A stretch of DNA of 52,021 nucleotides from an uncultured Erysipelotrichaceae bacterium (GTDB lineage Bacteria > Bacillota_I > Bacilli_A > RF39 > UBA660), in the NCBI GenBank assembly GCA_902761685.1, contig CACWLI010000010.1:1-52021 (forward strand), written 5' to 3'. Position numbers and translations under genes: made by a program. Positions 27,822 through 35,957 of the stretch are shown here, in pieces. Below the pieces are notes generated by a model that searched no databases, was not told where the DNA came from, and worked only from the letters and a program-made list of their open reading frames with translations. Position 1 is the first letter of the stretch; each line of letters begins with the position of its first letter.

Positions 27822-28991
27822 ATGGCAAAACAAAAATTCGATCGTTCTAAAGAACATGTTAATATTGGTACTATTGGACACGTTGACCATGGTAAAACAA
27901 CATTAACAGCTGCAATTACTAAATACTTTGGAGAATTTATGGATTATGATCAAATCGATAAAGCTCCAGAAGAAAGAGAAAGAGGTATTACTATCAATAC
28001 TGCTCACGTAGAGTATACTACTGCTAAACGTCACTATGCTCACGTTGACTGTCCAGGACACGCTGACTATGTTAAAAACATGATCACTGGTGCTGCTCAA
28101 ATGGATGGAGCTATCTTAGTTGTTAGTGCTACAGATGGACCAATGCCTCAAACTAGAGAACACATCTTATTATCACGTCAAGTTGGTGTACCAAAAATGG
28201 TTGTATTTATCAACAAATGTGATATGGTTGATGATGCTGAACTTCTTGACTTAGTTGAAATGGAAGTTAGAGAATTATTAACTGAATATGGATTTGATGG
28301 AGACAATACTCCAGTTATTCGTGGATCTGCTCTTAAAGCTCTTGAAGGTGATGAAAAATGGGTACAACCTATTAAAGACCTTATGGCTGCAGTTGATGAA
28401 TGGATTGATACTCCACAAAGAGATACTGATAAACCATTCTTAATGAGCATTGAAGATGTATTTACTATCACAGGACGTGGAACTGTTGTTACAGGTCGTG
28501 TTGAAAGAGGTAGATTAAATCTTAATGATGAAGTAGAAATCGTTGGAATTAGAGATACTAGAAAAACTGTTGTTACTGGTATTGAAATGTTCAGAAAATC
28601 TTTAGATTATGCTGAAGCTGGAGATAATGCTGGAGTTTTACTTCGTGGTATTAATAGAGAAGATGTTGAAAGAGGACAAGTTCTTTGTAAACCAGGAAGT
28701 GTTACACCACATAAGAAATTCAAAGCTAGCGTTTATGTTCTATCTAAAGAAGAAGGTGGACGTCATACTCCATTCTTTAGTAACTATAGACCTCAATTCT
28801 ACTTTAGAACAACTGATGTTACTGGTGTAATTACATTACCAGAAGGAACTGAAATGGTTATGCCTGGTGATAATGTAGATATGACTGTTGAATTAATCAC
28901 TCCAATCGCAATTGAAAATGGAACAAACTTCTCAATTCGTGAAGGTGGTAGAACAGTTGGTGCTGGTGTAGTATCAGAAATCTTAGAATAA
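27822..28991 (+). CDS. tuf: Elongation factor Tu
   Basis: The 389-residue GTPase that delivers aminoacyl-tRNA to the ribosome. The P-loop is GHVDHGKT (19-26), with [20 protein letters not shown] and NKCD motifs, and domains II and III complete to [10 protein letters not shown]. It is slightly shorter than the usual 394-395 residues, with no motif lost. Codon use is visibly more C-ending (for example AAC, CAC, ATC) than in neighbours, as expected for a highly expressed gene. Confidence 0.98.
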   Translation: MAKQKFDRSKEHVNIGTIGHVDHGKTTLTAAITKYFGEFMDYDQIDKAPEERERGITINTAHVEYTTAKRHYAHVDCPGHADYVKNMITGAAQMDGAILVVSATDGPMPQTREHILLSRQVGVPKMVVFINKCDMVDDAELLDLVEMEVRELLTEYGFDGDNTPVIRGSALKALEGDEKWVQPIKDLMAAVDEWIDTPQRDTDKPFLMSIEDVFTITGRGTVVTGRVERGRLNLNDEVEIVGIRDTRKTVVTGIEMFRKSLDYAEAGDNAGVLLRGINREDVERGQVLCKPGSVTPHKKFKASVYVLSKEEGGRHTPFFSNYRPQFYFRTTDVTGVITLPEGTEMVMPGDNVDMTVELITPIAIENGTNFSIREGGRTVGAGVVSEILE

Positions 28992-29013
28992 TCTAAGCTA
29001 CTAATTATAAAAT

Positions 29014-29040
29014 AAGACCTTGTAATAAAGGTCTTTTTTA
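29014..29040 (+). terminator. Terminator of the str region
   Basis: AAGACCTT (29014-29021) pairs with AAGGTCTT (29028-29035), followed by Ts. Confidence 0.88.
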
Positions 29041-29069
29041 TTTACTTTTTTGTACTTTTGTGGTATAAT
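29041..29069 (+). promoter_or_regulatory. Promoter of the tandem lipoprotein genes
   Basis: TTTACT (29041-29046), a 17-base spacer, TATAAT (29064-29069). AAGGAGGGG (29083-29091) precedes the first start codon. Confidence 0.75.
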
Positions 29070-29094
29070 ATAGCTCACTTGTAAGGAGGGGAAG

Positions 29095-29829
29095 ATGAAT
29101 AAAGATTTTAGAAAAAAATTTATATCATTAGTACTATCATTAAATATGTTAACTTTAGCAGGATGTGCTAAAAAAGTAGATTGTGAAATTGAACCTAAAC
29201 ATGTACATGAATATACAACAGAAACAGGTATTACTAGATACATTGATAGTGAAAGAGAATATGTTGGTGGTTTGTTTGACACTTTAAGATACTATAGAAG
29301 TGATAATTATATAGAATTAAATGAAGATAATGAAGAATTATATGAATTTATTAGTAGACATGGATTAGTAAATGTATTAGATAATAAGTCAACAATAGAA
29401 AATGTATATAATACTACATATGATTATATGGTTTATAGATATAAATATACTCAAATTGTTACTTATACAACTAGCGATGGTAAAGGACATACATCAGTTC
29501 ACACAAGACCAGAAACAAGATATTCATGGACTGAAGACCCTAATCATAGTGGACTTACTGGAGAATATGATGTAGTGACACATGTATTCTATGGATATAA
29601 TATTGTTGTTGATAAAAATGGAAAATATAAATTACAAAAAAGTGGTCCTGTTCAAGGATTAGATAAATTAATAAAAATGGGTTATACATATATTGGTGAG
29701 GATATTTGCGAAGAAATAAGACTAAGTGAATATTATAGAAAACTTGGTATTGATTTTGAAAGTAATTTTGATGAAAATGATTATGATAAATCATATGAAG
29801 ATGGAAGAGTAGTTTTAAGATTAAAATAA
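29095..29829 (+). CDS. Lipoprotein, tandem paralogue 1, unknown function
   Basis: The 244-residue protein has a lipoprotein signal peptide with lipobox LTLAGC (Cys24). The mature part is rich in Tyr, Asp, Glu and His, with HVHEYTTETGITRYI near its start and WTEDPNHSGLTGEYDVVTHV in the middle. It shares these and the stretch QKSGPVQGLDKLIKMGY with the next gene, so the two arose by duplication. No enzyme motif is visible. The first of two genes in a small operon, separated by 12 bases. Function unknown; an exposed envelope role is inferred. Confidence 0.85.
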   Translation: MNKDFRKKFISLVLSLNMLTLAGCAKKVDCEIEPKHVHEYTTETGITRYIDSEREYVGGLFDTLRYYRSDNYIELNEDNEELYEFISRHGLVNVLDNKSTIENVYNTTYDYMVYRYKYTQIVTYTTSDGKGHTSVHTRPETRYSWTEDPNHSGLTGEYDVVTHVFYGYNIVVDKNGKYKLQKSGPVQGLDKLIKMGYTYIGEDICEEIRLSEYYRKLGIDFESNFDENDYDKSYEDGRVVLRLK

Positions 29830-29841
29830 CAGAGGGTTAAA

Positions 29842-30849
29842 ATGAATAAAAATATTAGAAGAAGAATAATATCATTATTATTATCATTAAATATATTAAC
29901 TCTAGCAGGATGTGCTAAAAAAGTTGACTGTAATGTAGAAGGCGACCATATACATGTTTATACATCAAGTGATGGAATTAATAGATATGTAAAAGGTGAA
30001 AATGAAACTGTTGGAAAATATGGTAAATCCGTTTATACAAGGACAGATGATTATTTAGGATTAAATTCTGATAATAGAGATTTATACTATTTTATATCAA
30101 GTCATAATTTAGTTAATATAGAAGATAATTTAGATTCTTTAAGATTATTAGAGAGTAATTTAAGAGATTATTATAATTTTGAATATTATGATGTTAATAC
30201 TGAAGAATATACAACTACAAAGTATTCATTTGGAGATAGAATAGAAGAAACTCATAAAAGAGATGTAAAAACATATTATTGGACTAATAATCCACATCAT
30301 AGTAATTTAACTGGAAAATATCATGTGAGTACACATGTTATCTATGGTTATAATATTGTAAGAAATAGCAAAGGTCATTTAACAATTCAAAAAAGTGGAC
30401 CTGTTCAAGATATTGATACATTAATACAAATGGGATATAAATATGTTGATACTAGCTTATATCAATCTATGAATAGAAACAATTATTATAAAAGCATAGG
30501 TTTAACTAATTATAATCCAAACAATGAAGTATATGTAAGAGAATCAGATAATTCATATTCACAATATGATTTTCAAGGATATTATGCAGATTACTTAGAA
30601 TCAGTAGAATACTATAATGATAGGGTTGTTTCTACTAGAAGAATAGTAGAAGATGATGACGATGATTATGATTATGATTGGTATGATGATTATGATTATG
30701 ACTGGTATGATGATTATGATTATGACTGGTATGATGATTATGATTATGATTATGGTTCCGACTGGAATGATGACTATGATAATGGTTATGATTGGTACTA
30801 TGATGGAATGAAACTAAGATTAAAAGGAACAGTAAGTAGTAAAATGTAA
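29842..30849 (+). CDS. Lipoprotein, tandem paralogue 2, with Asp/Tyr-rich repeat tail
   Basis: The 335-residue lipoprotein has lipobox LTLAGC (Cys24). Residues 1-220 parallel paralogue 1 (HIHVYTSSDGINRYV, WTNNPHHSNLTGKYHVSTHV, QKSGPVQDIDTLIQMGY). It then has a unique C-terminal extension of about 100 residues, ending in a strongly acidic, aromatic tract where the octamer YDYDWYDD occurs three times, encoded by 24-base DNA repeats. Such Asp/Tyr tracts could bind Ca2+ or other cations or adhere to surfaces; this is inference. The terminator overlaps its 3' end. Confidence 0.85.
   Translation: MNKNIRRRIISLLLSLNILTLAGCAKKVDCNVEGDHIHVYTSSDGINRYVKGENETVGKYGKSVYTRTDDYLGLNSDNRDLYYFISSHNLVNIEDNLDSLRLLESNLRDYYNFEYYDVNTEEYTTTKYSFGDRIEETHKRDVKTYYWTNNPHHSNLTGKYHVSTHVIYGYNIVRNSKGHLTIQKSGPVQDIDTLIQMGYKYVDTSLYQSMNRNNYYKSIGLTNYNPNNEVYVRESDNSYSQYDFQGYYADYLESVEYYNDRVVSTRRIVEDDDDDYDYDWYDDYDYDWYDDYDYDWYDDYDYDYGSDWNDDYDNGYDWYYDGMKLRLKGTVSSKM
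30667..30738 (+). repeat. Three 24-base direct repeats encoding YDYDWYDD
   Basis: Units at 30667-30690, 30691-30714 and 30715-30738 are nearly identical (the first differs by one base). Imperfect continuation follows to about 30755. In-frame repeat number could vary by slippage. Confidence 0.9.
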
Positions 30850-30867
30850 CTTATTGTTCTTTTTTTA
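30823..30867 (+). terminator. Terminator overlapping the end of paralogue 2
   Basis: GGAACAGTAAG (30826-30836) pairs with CTTATTGTTC (30850-30859) including one G-T pair, followed by seven Ts. Confidence 0.75.
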
Positions 30868-30880
30868 TATTTAAATAATC

Positions 30881-30909
30881 TTGACCTGAAAAAGTCTATT
30901 TATTATAAT
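30881..30909 (+). promoter_or_regulatory. Promoter of the 30936 gene
   Basis: TTGACC (30881-30886), a 17-base spacer, TATAAT (30904-30909). Confidence 0.82.
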
Positions 30910-30935
30910 TATATTATTAAGAATAGGAATAAAAT

Positions 30936-32165
30936 ATGGAGAATAAATATATTGGCATTTTAAGAAGAATAATTATTTTATTATCTGTACTATTAGTAAT
31001 AGTATGTTTTTCTTTTGGGGTAACATATTCTAACTTTATATATAAATCACCTGATCATAGAGCAGTTGAAATTGTGGTTGGCAAGCTTACATATATATTA
31101 AAGATTAACAATGAAATAACTAATAATTATGTAGTTAAAAAGGGAAATAATGTTTTAAATATTGAAATAGAATCCAATAATGAAATAGAATCATATTATA
31201 AATTGTTAATAAATAATAAAGATATTGATGTATATTATTTAGATAATATGCCATATGGTAGAATTAATAAAAATGATAAAGCTTATATAAAATTATTATT
31301 AGTTAATAAAAGTAATGAAGATATTAATTGTAATTTTATAGTTAATGGTGGGTATGTTAATAATAGTATAAATGATGTGAAAGAAGATGAAGGATACTAT
31401 TTAATTGATAATAAATTAGTTATTGGAACTGATATAAAATATGAAGTAAATGGTTCATATAATTTAAATGATAATCTTTTAGAAGCAAAAGATGTTAACT
31501 GGCAATTATTAAGTATTATGGATGATGGAACATATGAAATTGTATCTGATGATTCAATTAACTATGATAATTCAATATGTTTTAGTGGTAGTAAAGGATA
31601 TAATGAATATGTTAACAAGGTAAATGATATTGTTAAATCATTATATAGTAAAGAAGATGTGTTAGAAGCCAAAAATATTAATTATGGCGATATAGAAAAG
31701 TATTATAAAAATAGTATTATTAGAGCAAAAAGTATAAAGAAAATAAATAATGTTTATATTCCTGCGTTGTTAAAGTATGAAACAAATATAACAATTGATG
31801 ATAGGTTTACTAATGGAAATTTAGGTAGAAGTGACATAAATACAAATATTATTGATTTAGATTATGAAGTTGCAAATAATGTTACAATGGTAGAATTTAT
31901 TATTAATAATATTGAAAAATCATATTTTATTAATGAAGTATATTATGACATGTTAATTAATAATAAAAAATATTTCTTATCTTCTAGGTATTATGGTATT
32001 AAAGATGAAACACCATACTATGGGGTTTTGAGTGTTGATAATAATATAGTTGATAATGTATTGTATGATGGAATTAATAATTCTAATGAAGTTTGTGTTA
32101 ATATTAGACCAATTATTAAATTATCAAATAATAATTCAATTGAAATAATAAAAAAAGAAGATTAA
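30936..32165 (+). CDS. Exported protein: TasA-like N-terminus plus DUF6273-like domain
   Basis: The 409-residue protein has a signal or anchor segment (about 10-32) ending in SFGVTYSNF, followed by VEIVVGKLTYIL, as in the protein at 23982. Residues 35-140 look like a beta-sandwich (KGNNVLNIEIESNNEIESYY). Residues about 165-409 carry the pattern NWQLLSIMDDGTYEIVSDD, with a C-terminal end VCVNIRPIIKLSN, resembling the outer domain of the anchored protein at 11367 (DUF6273-like). No catalytic motif seen. A monocistronic unit with its own promoter, convergent with helD. Function unknown. Confidence 0.7.
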   Translation: MENKYIGILRRIIILLSVLLVIVCFSFGVTYSNFIYKSPDHRAVEIVVGKLTYILKINNEITNNYVVKKGNNVLNIEIESNNEIESYYKLLINNKDIDVYYLDNMPYGRINKNDKAYIKLLLVNKSNEDINCNFIVNGGYVNNSINDVKEDEGYYLIDNKLVIGTDIKYEVNGSYNLNDNLLEAKDVNWQLLSIMDDGTYEIVSDDSINYDNSICFSGSKGYNEYVNKVNDIVKSLYSKEDVLEAKNINYGDIEKYYKNSIIRAKSIKKINNVYIPALLKYETNITIDDRFTNGNLGRSDINTNIIDLDYEVANNVTMVEFIINNIEKSYFINEVYYDMLINNKKYFLSSRYYGIKDETPYYGVLSVDNNIVDNVLYDGINNSNEVCVNIRPIIKLSNNNSIEIIKKED

Positions 32166-32182
32166 TTTTTAATCTTCTTTTT
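32153..32182. terminator. Bidirectional terminator between the 30936 gene and helD
   Basis: AAGAAGATTAA (32155-32165) pairs with TTAATCTTCTT (32169-32179), with As and Ts on the outer sides. It overlaps both stop codons. Confidence 0.85.
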
Positions 32183-34214
32183 GATTATAAATAATTAAGT
32201 GATGTTGACTTCTTGTACAAGATACATAGTATAAATATCTTTCTTCATATGTGTATTTATTATTAACATCTGTATAAACAATAGTGGCATCAAATTCTAA
32301 ACCTTTAGCCATGTATGAAGGTAATACAACTAGTTTTCTTGAGAAAGTTTTAGAATTGTTGTTAATTAAAACTAAATCTTCAAAATCTTTATTTAGTAAT
32401 TTAAAAATTGTTTGTGCTTCAACATCAGTTTTTGTTATTATAGCTATGCTTTTATTATCTTTTGATAAAGCGTTAATATCATTTATTAAATTTTCTTTAA
32501 GATTATCGTTATTTCTAAATTCAACAGGTATTTTAGTATCTCTTCTAATTGCTGATATTAAGTTTAATCCAAGTATTTTATTTGTGTGTTCTATTATTTC
32601 AGGACTTGATCTATATGTTTTATTTAATTCAATATAGTTAACACTTTCATTAAATACAGTTTTTAAATCTTCTAATGATTTATATTTGTAATATGGATTA
32701 ATTGTTTGATTAATATCACCTAGTATAGTAAATTTACTCTTTTTAAGTATCTTTTTAAGAAGTATATATTGTAATATGTTATAATCTTGAGCTTCATCAA
32801 TTATTGTTTGCTCAATCATATAATCATTACCTAAAAAACATAGTAAACTTTTCATATATACAAATAGACATGCATCTTCATATGATATCTTTTTATCATC
32901 TAATTTTTTTATTTGTGATTCAGGTATTTCTTTTTGATAAGCATCTATAAATTCTTTACTTTTAAAGAAACCTTTATAGATTTCTTTTAAATCAAGAGAA
33001 ATATTTATTCGTTCTTTTAACCATTTTCTAATTTGTTTAGCTTTTGATTTATTTCCTTTAAACTCCATCTCAGATATTTTTATTGATATTTCATCTATTC
33101 TTTCTAATAATGGAAGAGAAGAGTATCTTTCATTTAGATAATAATTTAGTTTATCTTTTGTGATATATAAATCATGATTTAATATTTCACTTGTAAATTT
33201 AGCTTTACTTGAATAATTCTTTATATATTTTTCTAATACTTTAATTATTTCATCAGATTGTTTATATTTGATTAAATCAATATAAGGTTCTTCATACTTA
33301 TAATATCTTTCTATAAATGAAGTAAATGGTTCGATTGATTTATATTCTGTAATATATGTCTCTAAAAAATCACTAAATGTAGTTTCTTTTGTATTTTCTT
33401 CACCAAGTTCTGGAAGTACATTTGATATGTATTCGCTAAAAACTTTATTTGGAGCAAATATTAATACTTTATCACTAGTTAAGTTTTTAATTTTATAAAG
33501 TAAGAATGCAATTCTATGAAGAGCAACTGATGTTTTTCCTGAACCAGCAATACCTTGAACTATTAAGTTTTTATCTTTAACATTTCTTATTATTGCATTT
33601 TGTTCTACTTGAATAGTATTTACTATGTTTTTCATATATTCATCAGTTTTATTTGCAAGAACTTCTTGAAGCATTTCATCTTGTACATTTAATTTTGAGT
33701 CAAATACTCTTTTTATTTTTGAATCTTCTATTGTAAACTGTCTTTTATTATGTAAATAACCATTTATTATTCCACCTGGAGCTTCATATGAAACGTTTCC
33801 TGATTCATAATCGTAAAATATACTTGATATAGGACTTCTCCAATCATATATAACATTTTCATTATTCTTTGTTAAATATGTTAGTCCAATATAAATATCT
33901 TTTAATCCATCTTCATCAGTTTCAAAAACTATTTTTGCAAAGTATGGTGAGTTTTGTATTTTGTATAATTTCTTGTAGTATTTTGCTTTCATCTCTAAAT
34001 TATCAATTTCTTGATCATTATTAGACATGATTGTTTTCATTTCTGTTGGATCAAGCTCAGCTCTTGTGTCCCACACATACTTTTTAAATTCTTGTTGTTT
34101 TTCTTCATTATCATACAAATCTTGTGCCAGTTCTGAAATTTGATTACGTAAAAGTTTGGTAGTTATATCTAGATGATGTTTTTCTTTGTTTAATTCTTCT
34201 TCACTTAAATTCAT
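32169..34214 (-). CDS. helD: HelD-type superfamily 1 helicase (RNA polymerase recycling factor)
   Basis: HelD frees stalled RNA polymerase from DNA using ATP. The 681-residue protein has an N-terminal coiled-coil (about 1-75) that reaches into the polymerase channel in known HelD. The family signature YDWRSPISSIFYD follows, then Walker A GIAGSGKT (221-228), Walker B/DEAQD (TIIDEAQDY), and UvrD-like motifs KGLEFDATIVY and VSCTRSQHHLII near the end. It is shorter than Bacillus HelD (about 770), mainly in the middle. AGGAGG precedes the ATG. A UvrD/RecD-like DNA helicase is the alternative, but the coiled coil and YDWRSPI signature favour HelD. Confidence 0.88.
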   Translation of the reverse strand: MNLSEEELNKEKHHLDITTKLLRNQISELAQDLYDNEEKQQEFKKYVWDTRAELDPTEMKTIMSNNDQEIDNLEMKAKYYKKLYKIQNSPYFAKIVFETDEDGLKDIYIGLTYLTKNNENVIYDWRSPISSIFYDYESGNVSYEAPGGIINGYLHNKRQFTIEDSKIKRVFDSKLNVQDEMLQEVLANKTDEYMKNIVNTIQVEQNAIIRNVKDKNLIVQGIAGSGKTSVALHRIAFLLYKIKNLTSDKVLIFAPNKVFSEYISNVLPELGEENTKETTFSDFLETYITEYKSIEPFTSFIERYYKYEEPYIDLIKYKQSDEIIKVLEKYIKNYSSKAKFTSEILNHDLYITKDKLNYYLNERYSSLPLLERIDEISIKISEMEFKGNKSKAKQIRKWLKERINISLDLKEIYKGFFKSKEFIDAYQKEIPESQIKKLDDKKISYEDACLFVYMKSLLCFLGNDYMIEQTIIDEAQDYNILQYILLKKILKKSKFTILGDINQTINPYYKYKSLEDLKTVFNESVNYIELNKTYRSSPEIIEHTNKILGLNLISAIRRDTKIPVEFRNNDNLKENLINDINALSKDNKSIAIITKTDVEAQTIFKLLNKDFEDLVLINNNSKTFSRKLVVLPSYMAKGLEFDATIVYTDVNNKYTYEERYLYYVSCTRSQHHLIIYNQKED

Positions 34215-34271
34215 TATTCCTCCTATAAAAATAAGTGTAACATCAAAATAAAAAATAACAGCATGAAAAGA

Positions 34272-34300
34272 ATATTATCAAATTTTAAATATTTTGTCAA
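34272..34300 (-). promoter_or_regulatory. Promoter of helD
   Basis: Minus strand: consensus TTGACA (34295-34300), a 17-base spacer, TAATAT (34272-34277). Confidence 0.82.
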
Positions 34301-34310
34301 TGCGTATAAG

Positions 34311-34339
34311 TTGAATTTTACAATTAAATAATTTATAAT
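34311..34339 (+). promoter_or_regulatory. Promoter of the transporter gene
   Basis: TTGAAT (34311-34316), a 17-base spacer, TATAAT (34334-34339). It is divergent from the helD promoter, with 10 bases between the -35 boxes. Confidence 0.78.
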
Positions 34340-34362
34340 AGTATAAATAGAATAGGTGAAAT

Positions 34363-35529
34363 ATGAAAAATAGGACTAGAATTAGTGATGAAAATTTGTT
34401 AATGATTGTTCTTGCATTTATGTGTTTTTCTATTGGAATATGGGGAAATTATAGACAATTATGGCTTTCTGATAATGGCTTTGATATAGTATCTATTAGT
34501 AGACTTTTTTCTGTTGCTTTAATATGTAGTGCAGTAATATCATTTATTATTAGTTTATTTTCATATAAGATAAAAGTTAAAAATGTTACATTATTATCAA
34601 TGGTATTAAGAATTATTTCCATGATAATTTTATTAATTACTAAAGATAACTTTATTATAAAAACATGTATGTTATTATGCATAATGTGTGAAGTTATTTT
34701 TTCAATAGCATATTATCCATTATTAACATTTATAACTAAAACAGATGAATCATATAGGAAGAAAACATTAATTGAATACTTTGCAAGAGATATAGGAATA
34801 GTTAGTTGTGGTTTATTAATAGGAGTAACATTTGGAAAATATGTATTTAATTATGATACATGTTTAATACTTGCTCTAATATCTTCAATTATAGCAAGTA
34901 TATTTTTACTTGTTTATAAAAGTAATGAACATCATAAAAAGACTATAAATTTAGTTAAATCAACTAAAAAGTTATTAGTAAATAAAATTAATAAAACATA
35001 TTTGATAAATCAATTAATAATAAATATATCATATGGTATTATATTTGATTTAATAATGTTAATATTAACTGATTATATTAATTTTAATGTGGCTTTTACC
35101 TCTGTATTTATTATAGTTTGTAATGTTCTTGGAAGTGTTGTAGCAACTATATTAAGTAAAATTGGAACAAATTTATCTATTACAATGAGTTCAATAATTA
35201 AATTTGGTAGTAGAAGTATTGGATATGTTCTTGCTTTTGTATTTGGAAGCATTCCAATGTTTATAGTTGCAATTGTTATGGCTTTTATTACTAGTAGAAT
35301 ATTAGAGGATAAAGTAACTGGGTCTTTTTTACAAATAATTGATGAAGAAGATCAATTCTTATATGGAAATATTAGATATTTTATAGCTTGTTTAGGAGAG
35401 GGAATAGGTGCATTTTTAGCAGGAATATTAGTTGTAAAATCAGTTAAATATTTATTTTTAGGAGCTGGTGTTTTAACAATAATACAAACTATTATATTAA
35501 TTTACTTAGATAAAATAAAAAAAGATTGA
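34363..35529 (+). CDS. MFS-type membrane transporter
   Basis: The 388-residue protein has about 11-12 hydrophobic segments in the two-bundle layout of the major facilitator superfamily, with a central basic loop (about 187-215, KSNEHHKKTINLVKSTKKL). The cytoplasmic N-terminus is short. No specific substrate motif is recognisable, so drug efflux or metabolite transport are equally possible. GGTGAAAT before the ATG gives a moderate ribosome site. It is followed by the rpsO promoter, with no clear terminator between them. Confidence 0.8.
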   Translation: MKNRTRISDENLLMIVLAFMCFSIGIWGNYRQLWLSDNGFDIVSISRLFSVALICSAVISFIISLFSYKIKVKNVTLLSMVLRIISMIILLITKDNFIIKTCMLLCIMCEVIFSIAYYPLLTFITKTDESYRKKTLIEYFARDIGIVSCGLLIGVTFGKYVFNYDTCLILALISSIIASIFLLVYKSNEHHKKTINLVKSTKKLLVNKINKTYLINQLIINISYGIIFDLIMLILTDYINFNVAFTSVFIIVCNVLGSVVATILSKIGTNLSITMSSIIKFGSRSIGYVLAFVFGSIPMFIVAIVMAFITSRILEDKVTGSFLQIIDEEDQFLYGNIRYFIACLGEGIGAFLAGILVVKSVKYLFLGAGVLTIIQTIILIYLDKIKKD

Positions 35530-35554
35530 TTTTTTTATAAAAATATAGTATTAT
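35526..35554 (+). promoter_or_regulatory. Promoter of rpsO
   Basis: TTGATT (35526-35531), a 17-base spacer, TATTAT (35549-35554), predicting a transcript start close to 35560-35561. Confidence 0.65.
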
Positions 35555-35559
35555 TAACT

Positions 35560-35607
35560 AGAAGTTTATTCTTAGTTTAGATGTACCTTCACTTCTTTAC
35601 TCAGAAT
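35560..35607 (+). promoter_or_regulatory. Candidate S15-responsive pseudoknot in the rpsO leader
   Basis: Stem ATTCTTAGT (35568-35576) with ACTCAGAAT (35599-35607, one mismatch) encloses ACTTCT (35591-35596), which pairs exactly with AGAAGT (35560-35565) upstream. This is an H-type pseudoknot. rpsO leaders in other bacteria bind S15 for feedback control; that this one does is inference. The ribosome site AAGGAGG (35626-35632) lies downstream. Confidence 0.55.
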
Positions 35608-35643
35608 TAACGGATATTTATGTAAGAAGGAGGATTTTTTAAA

Positions 35644-35913
35644 ATGGCTTTAAGTAAAGATAAGAAAAGCGCTATTGTATCTGAATTTGCTAGAAGTAAA
35701 GGAGATACAGGAAGTGTTGAAGTTCAAGTTGCTTTATTAACTGAAAGAATTAATAAGTTAACAGAACATATGAAAGAACATCAACATGATTTCCACACAA
35801 ATCGTGGACTTTTACAAATGGTAGGTAAAAGAAAAAGTTTATTAGATTATCTTAAACGTGAAGATGTTCAAAGATATCGTGAACTAATCAAAAAATTAAG
35901 TTTAAGAAAGTAG
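35644..35913 (+). CDS. rpsO: 30S ribosomal protein S15
   Basis: The 89-residue length and sequence are typical: [32 protein letters not shown], then the rRNA-binding segment [30 protein letters not shown] (written here by family alignment in two parts) and the end [19 protein letters not shown] precedes the start. pnp follows 44 bases downstream, the widespread rpsO-pnp order. The weak terminator between them would allow partial read-through. Confidence 0.97.
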   Translation: MALSKDKKSAIVSEFARSKGDTGSVEVQVALLTERINKLTEHMKEHQHDFHTNRGLLQMVGKRKSLLDYLKREDVQRYRELIKKLSLRK

Positions 35914-35936
35914 GCACTTGTTTTAAGTGTCTTTTA
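35913..35936 (+). terminator. Weak terminator between rpsO and pnp
   Basis: GGCACTT (35913-35919) pairs with AAGTGTC (35925-35931, one G-T), followed by TTTTATTTT. It is probably leaky. Confidence 0.65.
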
Positions 35937-35957
35937 TTTTAGGAAGGAGAGAAGTAT

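Noticed and set aside
30667..30738. Possible CRISPR-like repeats
   Set aside because: The 24-base units are directly adjacent with no spacers and encode an in-frame protein repeat. The same reasoning applies to the 6-base repeats at 39589-39672.
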